Shown piece after piece: positions 57,880-64,000 of a stretch of DNA of 64,000 nucleotides. The stretch is from Mycobacterium sp. IS-1496 (lineage in GTDB: Bacteria; Actinomycetota; Actinomycetes; Mycobacteriales; Mycobacteriaceae). Position 1 is the first letter of the stretch. Every line of letters begins with the position of its first letter. Both the position numbers and the translations under genes were made by a program. The stretch spans positions 1 through 64,000 of the forward strand of contig NZ_LQIU01000017.1 in the NCBI RefSeq assembly GCF_001499995.1, read 5' to 3'. Below the pieces are notes generated by a model. That model was not told the DNA's origin. It was given only the letters and a program-made list of their open reading frames with translations, and did not search any database.

Positions 57880-58382
57880 CCACCACCGACAAGCCTGCGC
57901 GCGTCGACCGGGCGCAGTACCTGATCTGCGTCGTCCTGGTCGCCGTCGGCGCTTTCCTCATCGTCGACGCGCTGCGCCTGACCGCCGGATTCGCCAAGGT
58001 GGATCCGGTGGGGCCCAAGGCCTTCCCGATCGTCATCGGGGTCGTGCTCATCGTGCTGGCGGTGATCCTCGCGATCGCGATCCCGCGCGGTTCGGTGGGT
58101 GAGGCCGACGCCGGTGAGGACGTCGACCCGGACGCGCCGAGCGACTGGCGCACCGTCGGCCTGCTCGTCGGGCTGTTCGTCGCCGTCATCGTGCTCGTAC
58201 AACCGCTCGGCTGGGTCATCACCGGCACCCTGCTGTTCGCCGGGGCGGTCGCCGTCCTGGGCAACCGCCACTGGGTGCGCAACATCGCGATCGGGCTGGC
58301 GCTGTCCCTGGCGAGTTTCTACGCGTTCTACTCAGGGCTCGGAATTCCGCTGCCCGCAGGCATTTTGGACGGGATCCTGTAG
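57876..58382 (+). CDS. tctB: Tripartite tricarboxylate transporter small membrane subunit TctB
   Basis: A 168-residue protein with four predicted helices: YLICVVLVAVGAFLIVDAL, FPIVIGVVLIVLAVILAIA, VGLLVGLFVAVIVLVQPLGW plus a following hairpin. GPKAFPIVIG is the conserved TctB block. An acidic cytosolic loop (EADAGEDVDPDAPSD) joins the halves. ATG 57876 overlaps the tctC stop, and the tctA ATG follows its stop directly. A longer in-frame reading upstream is an antisense/shadow extension and is rejected. Confidence 0.92.
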   Translation: MTTTDKPARVDRAQYLICVVLVAVGAFLIVDALRLTAGFAKVDPVGPKAFPIVIGVVLIVLAVILAIAIPRGSVGEADAGEDVDPDAPSDWRTVGLLVGLFVAVIVLVQPLGWVITGTLLFAGAVAVLGNRHWVRNIAIGLALSLASFYAFYSGLGIPLPAGILDGIL

Positions 58383-59924
58383 ATGAACAACCTGGATTGG
58401 CTGATGCAGGGTTTCGCGGAGGCCGCGACACCCATGAACCTGCTCTACGCGGTGATCGGTGTGCTGCTCGGCACCGCGGTCGGCGTGCTGCCGGGCATCG
58501 GGCCCGCGATGACGGTCGCGTTGCTGCTGCCGGTCACCTACAACGTCAGCCCGAGTGCGGCGTTCATCATGTTCGCGGGCATCTTCTACGGCGGCATGTA
58601 CGGCGGGTCGACCACCTCGATCCTGCTGAACACCCCCGGTGAATCGTCCTCGGTGATCACCGCGATCGAGGGCAACAGGATGGCCAAGGCCGGACGGGCG
58701 GCGCAGGCGCTGGCCACCGCCGCGATCGGATCGTTCGTCGCGGGCGCGATCGGCACCGCTCTGCTCGCCGCGTTCGCCCCGCCGATCTCGCGCTTCGCCG
58801 TCACCCTCGGTGCGCCGTCGTACCTGGCGATCATGGTGTTCGCGCTGGTCGCGGTGACGGCGGTCCTCGGCGCGTCGAAGCTGCGTGGCGCGATCTCGCT
58901 GTTCCTGGGCCTGGCCATCGGGGTGGTCGGCATCGACTTCCTCACCGGACAACCGCGGGCCACCTTCGGCCTGCCGCAGTTGTCCGACGGCATCGACATC
59001 GTGGTGATCGCCGTCGCCGTCTTCGCGGTCGGCGAGGCGCTGTGGGTGGCGGCCCACCTGCGGCGCCGTCCCGCGGAGGTGATCCCGGTGGGCCGGCCGT
59101 GGATGGGCCGCGACGACTTCCGCCGGTCGTGGAAGCCCTGGCTGCGCGGCACCGCCTACGGCTTCCCGTTCGGCGCGCTGCCCGCGGGCGGCGCCGAACT
59201 CCCGACGTTCCTGTCCTACATCACCGAGAAGCGGCTCTCGAAGCACCGCGAGGAGTTCGGCAAGGGGGCGATCGAGGGTGTGGCCGGACCCGAGGCCGCC
59301 AACAACGCCTCAGCGGCCGGCACGCTGGTGCCGATGCTGTCGCTCGGCCTGCCCACGAACGCCACCGCGGCGGTGATCCTGACCGCGTTCGTGTCGTACG
59401 GAATCCAGCCCGGCCCAACGCTGTTCGAAAAAGAGCCGTTGCTGATCTGGACGCTGATCGCCAGCCTGTTCATCGGCAACCTGCTGCTGTTGCTGCTCAA
59501 CCTGCCGCTGGCCCCGCTGTGGGCCAAGCTGCTGCGCACACCGCGGCCGTACCTGTACGCCGGCATTCTGTTCTTCGCGACGCTCGGCGCGCTGGCCGTC
59601 AACATCCAGCCGCTCGACCTGGCGCTGCTGCTGGTGTTCGGGCTGCTCGGGCTGATGATGCGCCGGTTCGGGCTGCCGGTGCTGCCGCTGATCATCGGGG
59701 TCATCCTCGGACCGCGGATCGAACGCCAACTGCGGCAGAGCCTTCAGCTCGGTGGCGGCGACTGGACGAGCCTGTTCACCGAGCCGGTCGCGATCGTCGT
59801 CTACGTGCTGATGGCGCTGCTGCTGATGGCGCCGTTGGTGCTCAAGCTCCTTCACCGTAGTGAAGACACGTTGCTCATCGTGGAGGACGATGTGGACCAG
59901 CAGGAGAAGGCGGCCCGGACATGA
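58383..59924 (+). CDS. tctA: Tripartite tricarboxylate transporter large membrane subunit TctA
   Basis: A 513-residue permease with about eleven to twelve helices. The TctA signature is complete: [20 protein letters not shown], then [20 protein letters not shown] in the first half, and the repeat-like [20 protein letters not shown] and [13 protein letters not shown] in the second half. It forms the sodium- or proton-driven channel with TctB. It starts directly after the tctB stop (TAGATG). The end, including the short element that serves the next gene, is at 59924. Confidence 0.95.
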   Translation: MNNLDWLMQGFAEAATPMNLLYAVIGVLLGTAVGVLPGIGPAMTVALLLPVTYNVSPSAAFIMFAGIFYGGMYGGSTTSILLNTPGESSSVITAIEGNRMAKAGRAAQALATAAIGSFVAGAIGTALLAAFAPPISRFAVTLGAPSYLAIMVFALVAVTAVLGASKLRGAISLFLGLAIGVVGIDFLTGQPRATFGLPQLSDGIDIVVIAVAVFAVGEALWVAAHLRRRPAEVIPVGRPWMGRDDFRRSWKPWLRGTAYGFPFGALPAGGAELPTFLSYITEKRLSKHREEFGKGAIEGVAGPEAANNASAAGTLVPMLSLGLPTNATAAVILTAFVSYGIQPGPTLFEKEPLLIWTLIASLFIGNLLLLLLNLPLAPLWAKLLRTPRPYLYAGILFFATLGALAVNIQPLDLALLLVFGLLGLMMRRFGLPVLPLIIGVILGPRIERQLRQSLQLGGGDWTSLFTEPVAIVVYVLMALLLMAPLVLKLLHRSEDTLLIVEDDVDQQEKAART

Positions 59925-59928
59925 TCGA

Positions 59929-59952
59929 CGAGCGCTTGCGTGAGGAGACGAC
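59929..59952 (+). repeat. Short repeat carrying the ribosome site of the stress-protein gene
   Basis: GAGCGCTTGCGTGAGGAG lies between tctA and the stress-protein GTG and closely resembles the element before ftsZ (42661-42680). GAGGAG within it is the ribosome site, 7 nt before the GTG at 59953. Confidence 0.5.
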
Positions 59953-60345
59953 GTGATCGTCGTGGGATACACCGCAGACCGGTACGGCGAGGTGGCGGTC
60001 GAACACGGGATCGCCGAAGCCGCCCGACGCGGCACCGGCCTGCTGGTCGTCAACTCGACCGCGGGTGACTCCTACGTCGACGCCGCGTTCGCCCAGTCCA
60101 AGGACGTCAGCGGGCTCGAGGCGCAGCTCGCCGACTGCGGCGTGCCGTTCGAGGTGCAGCAACCCGTCGGCGTCTACGCCGCGGACGCGCTGCTCACCGC
60201 GATGGATCGCGACGACGCCGAACTGCTGGTGATCGGGCTGCGTCACCGAAGCCCGGTGGGAAAGCTGTTGCTGGGCAGCGTATCTCAGCAGGTCCTGCTG
60301 GAATGCCCGAAGCCGGTGCTGGCCGTCAAACCGGACGAGGGCTGA
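59953..60345 (+). CDS. Universal stress protein (UspA family)
   Basis: A 130-residue single-domain USP. VIVVGYTADRYGEVAVEHGI opens the fold. Near the C-terminus, LVIGLRHRSPVGKLLLGSVSQQV resembles the ATP-binding pattern G-x2-G-x9-G-S/T, with Arg in the second Gly position. It starts with GTG 28 nt after tctA and appears to be the last gene of the transporter operon. Its job there may be energy or stress sensing linked to citrate uptake (inference). Confidence 0.88.
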   Translation: MIVVGYTADRYGEVAVEHGIAEAARRGTGLLVVNSTAGDSYVDAAFAQSKDVSGLEAQLADCGVPFEVQQPVGVYAADALLTAMDRDDAELLVIGLRHRSPVGKLLLGSVSQQVLLECPKPVLAVKPDEG

Positions 60346-60360
60346 TCCGGCTCCCGGCTG

Positions 60361-61044
60361 CTACCACTGGGCCAGTACTTTCTCGCCGATCGTGGCGGCG
60401 ACCCGCACCGCCGAGTCGGCCGGGTTGGCGCTGCAGGTGTTGACGTCGACGATGATGTTGTTGCGCAGCGCCAAGGCCCGCCCGCAGCCCCAGCCCGGTG
60501 CCTTGGCCTCCTGCATCATCGCGGTGGTGCTGAGGATGTTGTCCTCGTTGACGATCTGCCCGACGTCATACACGTATCCGCTCTGCGTGTGGGTGTACTG
60601 GCGGCAGGCCGGCCACTGGTGGGCCGACGCCTCGTAGAACGCCGCAGCTTTCTCCCGGTACGGGAACAGCACCACGGTCTGTTTGAGGAAGTGGGTGAAG
60701 TCGTCCCCGTTGTTGAGGCTCGAGCCCCGCTCGGCCCAGTAGTCGCTGCCCTCGTAGACCTTCGCCTCAGCGGCGGCGTCGACCGCCAGACACTCGCGCG
60801 GCTCCATGATCCCGCTGTTGTCCTCCATCGCGGTCTCCGAACCGACGACGGCCATTCCGGTGGTCCCCATGAGCGCGGACACCTCCTCGGGGGCGAGCAA
60901 CAGGCCGGGCAACTCCCGCTCGACGAGCGGACGCGGGATCATCGAGCGGGTCGTGGTGGCCGACTCGGCGCTCACCGTCTGCGTGCAGCCCGTGACGACC
61001 AGGCTGAGGGCTGCGACAACAACTAGGGCTCTCGATTGGCGCAT
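60361..61044 (-). CDS. Sensor-domain (PknH C-terminal-like) lipoprotein
   Basis: A 227-residue secreted lipoprotein with lipobox VTGC (Cys20). The mature part resembles the extracellular sensor domain of PknH and the LppH/LpqQ-type lipoproteins of mycobacteria. Conserved-looking cysteines (PRECLAV, PACRQ, WGCGRAL, NTCSAN) would form two disulfides, with VALRNNIIVDV-type strands near the end. The ligand is unknown. It lies downstream of nirBD on the same strand after 96 nt, and converges with the stress-protein gene at 15 nt. Confidence 0.85.
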   Translation of the reverse strand: MRQSRALVVVAALSLVVTGCTQTVSAESATTTRSMIPRPLVERELPGLLLAPEEVSALMGTTGMAVVGSETAMEDNSGIMEPRECLAVDAAAEAKVYEGSDYWAERGSSLNNGDDFTHFLKQTVVLFPYREKAAAFYEASAHQWPACRQYTHTQSGYVYDVGQIVNEDNILSTTAMMQEAKAPGWGCGRALALRNNIIVDVNTCSANPADSAVRVAATIGEKVLAQW

Positions 61045-61140
61045 AGGTAAATGGTGAGGTAAGTGCGGCCCTGATGGGGCGAGGTTCGCGGCGATTCCTG
61101 ATCACGATGCACCGCAACTCCTGATAACGAAACGGTGCTT

Positions 61141-61449
61141 TCAAGATCGACTGATCCGGATCACCCCGTCGACCGCGACGACGGGGTGGCTGCGCACCGA
61201 CAGGTGCGCGCCGCCCGCCTCGGCGCCGCTGCACAGGTCGAAGGTGTGACCGTGCAGCGGGCACACCACGACCCGCTCGTCGGCCAACCCGTCGGCCAGC
61301 GGTCCGCCGCGGTGCGGACACACCGCGTCCACGGCCCGCAGCGACCCGTCGCGGAGCCGGAACACTGCGATCTGGTCTCCGTCGACGGTGAACGTGCGGC
61401 CCTCGCCGAGGGGGATCTCGTCGACGCGGCCGATCTCGACGGCGCTCAC
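61141..61449 (-). CDS. nirD: Nitrite reductase small subunit (Rieske-type)
   Basis: A 102-residue NirD subunit of NADH-dependent assimilatory nitrite reductase. Rieske-type [2Fe-2S] ligands are intact: CPHRGG with Cys44/His46 and CPLHGH with Cys63/His66. That differs from the many NirD proteins that have lost the cluster ligands. The GTG at 61449 overlaps the nirB stop codon by 4 nt. Downstream is a 96-nt gap without obvious terminator. Confidence 0.93.
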   Translation of the reverse strand: MSAVEIGRVDEIPLGEGRTFTVDGDQIAVFRLRDGSLRAVDAVCPHRGGPLADGLADERVVVCPLHGHTFDLCSGAEAGGAHLSVRSHPVVAVDGVIRISRS

Positions 61450-63917
61450 CGCACCGGCACCTGGGGGAGCGGCAGCAGCGGCAGCGACGGTCTGAACTGG
61501 CCCTCGGTGGCGGGTTCCCGCCCGTCGTGCCACGGATCGCGGTACGCGTCGACGGATCTCTGCATGCGGGCGTCGAGGCCCTCGGCATCCTCGGCGATCG
61601 CGGCGCGGATCTTCTCGATGCCGACGCGCGGGACGAACGCGTAGGTGCGCTCCAGCCAGTTGGCGTTCTCCCGGTAGTACTGCAGGAATCGCCCGGTCAT
61701 CGTCATCACCTCGTCGGGGGAGTCGACGGTGGCCAGCAGGTCGCCCTTGCGGATGTGCGCACCGGCCGCGCCGCCGACGTAGATCTCCCACCGGCCGCCG
61801 TCGATCGCGACCACCCCGAGGTCCTTGCACAGCGATTCGGCGCAGTTGCGGGGGCATCCGGTGACGGCGAGCTTCATCTTCGCCGGGCCGGCCAGCCCCT
61901 TGTACCGCTCCTCGATCGCGATGCCCAGCGCCGTCGAGTCGCCGACCCCGTACCGGCAGAAGTCGCTGCCCACACAGGTTTTCACGGTGCGGAAGCTCTT
62001 GCCGTATGCGTAGCCCGACGGCATGTCCAGATCCGCCCACACCGCAGGCAGATCCTCTTTGCGCACCCCCAGCAGGTCGATGCGCTGGCCGCCGGTCAGC
62101 TTGATCATCGGGATCGAGTACTTGTCCGCGACGTCGGCGATGCGGCGCAGCTGCCACGGGTTGGTGACGCCGCCCTTCATCTGCGGCACCACCGAGAAGG
62201 TGCCGTCGCGCTGGATGTTGGCGTGCACACGGTCGTTGATGAACCGGGCGTCGCGTTCGTCGACGAACTCGTCGGCCCACATCATCTCCAGCAGCGACGC
62301 CAGGGCCATCTTCGAGCCGGCGTCCTCCCTGCCGTCCGGGGCCAGCGCGGCGAACACCGACGACACCGAGTGCAACCGGAGTTCGCGGATGTGGCGCATC
62401 AACGTCGGCTTGTCATACGGGACGCCGGGCACGTACCAGGACGCCGACGGATCCTCGGTGACGGCGCCGTCGGCGGCCCATTCGACGATCTGTCCGACGA
62501 GTTCCTTGCACGATCCGCACCCCTTGCCGGCCTTGGTCCTGGCCATCACCCCAGACACCGACGTCTCGCCGCCACGCACACAGCCCACGAGCGCGGCCTT
62601 GGAGACGCCGTTGCAGTTGCACACCTGCGCGTCGTCGGCCAGTTCGGCCACTCCCACTCCGACGTCGGGGGTGCCGATGTCGAACATCAGCGACACCCGC
62701 TCCTCGGGTAGCGGCAACCCGGTGTCGAAGGCCTGGGTCAGGAACGACACCTTGCTGACGTCGCCGAGAAGCGTTGCGCCGACCAACTTTCCGTCCCGGA
62801 TGACGATCGTCTTGTACACCCCGTGGCGGGGTTCGGAGTACTGGACGAACTCGTCGTCGGGCAGTTCGGGCGCCTTGATGCCCATCGCCGCGACGTCGAC
62901 GCCGGCGACCTTCAGCTTCGTCGCCGTCCGGGAGCCGTGATAGGCCGCCGTCGGGTCGGTGCCCGTGAGGTGGGCGGCCAGCACGCCCGCCTGCTCCCAC
63001 AGCGGTGCGACCAGCCCGTACACCTGACCTCGGTGCTGCGCGCACTCACCGACCACGTAGATGTGGTCGTCGTCGATGGAGCGCATGTGGTCGTCGACCA
63101 CGATGGCGCGTTCGACGGTCAGCCCGGCGCGCTGCGCGAGGCCGACGTTGGGTCGGATCCCGGCCGCGACCACCAGCATGTCGCAGTCGATCTCGGTGCC
63201 GTCGGAGAAGGTGATGCCGCACAGTTTCCCGTCTGGGCCGGTGCGCACCTCGGTGGTGCGCTTCTCCACGTGCACCGTGATGCCGAGGCGTTCCACCGAG
63301 CGGCGCAGGATCGCCCCCGCGGTGTCGTCGAGCTGGGCGTTCATCAGCACCGGCCCGGCGTGCACCACCTCGACGGTCAGGCCGCGGCTCTGCAGGCCCC
63401 GTGCGGCCTCGAGCCCCAGCAGGCCGCCGCCGATCACGACCGCCTTCGTCCGGTGTTCGGCCTCGTGGATCATGCCCATGCAGTCGTCGAGCGTGCGGAA
63501 GCCGAACACGCCGTCGGTCAGCGTCTTGTCGTCCGCCCACAGCCCGGTCATCGGCGGGAAGAAGGACCGGCTCCCGGTGGCCACGATCAGCTCGTCGTAG
63601 CGCAGCGCGGTGCCGTCGTCGGCGTGCACCAGGCGGGCGTAGCGGTCGATGCGCACCACCCGCACCCCGGCGCGCAGGTCGATGCCGTTCTCGGTGTACC
63701 AGTCCATGGCGTTCAGGTAGATCTCGGACGTGTCGTCCGCGACCTCCTGGATGCCGGCCAGCACGTTCGACAGCAGGATGCGGTTGTAGTTGCCGTACGG
63801 TTCGTCACCGAACACGGTGATGTCGAGCACGTCGCCGCCGCCGCGGGCCAGGATCTCCTCGATGGCGCGCACCCCGGCCATCCCGTTGCCGATGACGACG
63901 AGTCGTCTGCGCGTCAT
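61446..63917 (-). CDS. nirB: Assimilatory nitrite reductase [NAD(P)H] large subunit
   Basis: An 823-residue enzyme that reduces nitrite to ammonium. The N-terminal half is an FAD/NADH oxidoreductase (VVIGNGMAGVRAIEEIL and a second Rossmann loop VVIGGGLLGLEAARGL). A BFD-like [2Fe-2S] domain follows, with CNCNG and GKGCGSC. The C-terminal siroheme/[4Fe-4S] sulfite/nitrite reductase half contains TCVGSDFCRYG and TGCPRNCAESL, which hold the four cluster Cys residues. The ATG at 63917 overlaps the stop of an upstream gene by 4 nt, so nirB is not the first gene of its operon. Confidence 0.95.
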   Translation of the reverse strand: MTRRRLVVIGNGMAGVRAIEEILARGGGDVLDITVFGDEPYGNYNRILLSNVLAGIQEVADDTSEIYLNAMDWYTENGIDLRAGVRVVRIDRYARLVHADDGTALRYDELIVATGSRSFFPPMTGLWADDKTLTDGVFGFRTLDDCMGMIHEAEHRTKAVVIGGGLLGLEAARGLQSRGLTVEVVHAGPVLMNAQLDDTAGAILRRSVERLGITVHVEKRTTEVRTGPDGKLCGITFSDGTEIDCDMLVVAAGIRPNVGLAQRAGLTVERAIVVDDHMRSIDDDHIYVVGECAQHRGQVYGLVAPLWEQAGVLAAHLTGTDPTAAYHGSRTATKLKVAGVDVAAMGIKAPELPDDEFVQYSEPRHGVYKTIVIRDGKLVGATLLGDVSKVSFLTQAFDTGLPLPEERVSLMFDIGTPDVGVGVAELADDAQVCNCNGVSKAALVGCVRGGETSVSGVMARTKAGKGCGSCKELVGQIVEWAADGAVTEDPSASWYVPGVPYDKPTLMRHIRELRLHSVSSVFAALAPDGREDAGSKMALASLLEMMWADEFVDERDARFINDRVHANIQRDGTFSVVPQMKGGVTNPWQLRRIADVADKYSIPMIKLTGGQRIDLLGVRKEDLPAVWADLDMPSGYAYGKSFRTVKTCVGSDFCRYGVGDSTALGIAIEERYKGLAGPAKMKLAVTGCPRNCAESLCKDLGVVAIDGGRWEIYVGGAAGAHIRKGDLLATVDSPDEVMTMTGRFLQYYRENANWLERTYAFVPRVGIEKIRAAIAEDAEGLDARMQRSVDAYRDPWHDGREPATEGQFRPSLPLLPLPQVPVR

Positions 63918-64000
63918 CGGATCTCCACCAGGCCCAGGTCGACGATCAGGGTCCCGGCGCATCCGGCGGGTGCGGCGACGCACAGTTCGAGCACCGTGTC
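63914..64000 (-). CDS. C-terminal end of an unidentified gene upstream of nirB (partial)
   Basis: The last 28 codons of an open frame that enters from the window edge and stops at a TGA overlapping the nirB ATG. The visible end contains LELCVAAPAGCAGTLIVDLG and then LVEIR. Too little is present to name it. By its position it probably belongs to nitrate/nitrite assimilation. Confidence 0.55.
   Translation of the reverse strand, partial: DTVLELCVAAPAGCAGTLIVDLGLVEIR

Overview
The window is high-GC actinobacterial DNA from a mycobacterium, most likely a rapid grower of the Mycolicibacterium type. This rests on gene content and order. From the cytochrome bc1 genes to about 48.5 kb the order follows, gene for gene, the block I know from Mycobacterium tuberculosis as Rv2196 to Rv2143 (recalled knowledge, not a search). 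The insertions that interrupt that block in M. tuberculosis (insertion sequences, a PE_PGRS gene) are absent here. I see no insertion sequence, prophage, tRNA, rRNA or CRISPR array.

Region 1 (1-5.0 kb, minus strand) is terminal respiration. ctaE, qcrC, qcrA and qcrB form one operon for the bc1-aa3 supercomplex. A strong hairpin terminator ends it, and the first 121 codons of ctaD lie beyond. Region 2 (5.0-27 kb) is a mixed conserved block. It holds trpD, a fused exonuclease/GIY-YIG protein, the peptidoglycan hydrolase RipC, and enzymes of PIM/lipomannan/LAM synthesis (pimB, a PlsC-like acyltransferase, an alpha-1,2-mannosyltransferase, mptA, idsA2). It also holds an acyl-CoA synthetase, an uncharacterised operon of two START-like proteins with an ArsA-like ATPase, RNase AS, aroG, and pknL with its DNA-binding partner. 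Region 3 (27.2-47.9 kb, plus strand) is the division and cell wall (dcw) cluster: mraZ-rsmH-ftsL-pbpB-murE-murF-mraY-murD-ftsW-murG-murC-ftsQ-ftsZ-pgeF-yggS-sepF-yggT-wag31. Most junctions are 4-nt start/stop overlaps. A four-fold TGGSG repeat with an exact 10-nt period precedes mraZ and is a likely MraZ operator.

Region 4 (48-64 kb) is accessory. After a phosphoribosyltransferase the M. tuberculosis order ends. What follows is an SRPBCC-SDR fusion, a class I glutamine amidotransferase-like protein, and a beta-lactamase-fold lipoprotein that has lost its catalytic Ser and Lys. Then come a phospholipase D-like protein, an exported Het-C-like protein, a CitA/CitB-type two-component system divergent from a tctCBA tricarboxylate transporter with a universal stress protein, a sensor-domain lipoprotein, and the nirBD assimilatory nitrite reductase.

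The most unusual items are the degenerate beta-lactamase-like lipoprotein, the mraZ operator array, the START/ArsA-like operon at 13.4-15.9 kb, a short repeat that supplies the ribosome binding site of both ftsZ and the stress-protein gene, a run of apparently leaderless genes, and a low-GC patch inside murD. I did not see a wholly new multi-gene system that can be named from sequence alone.
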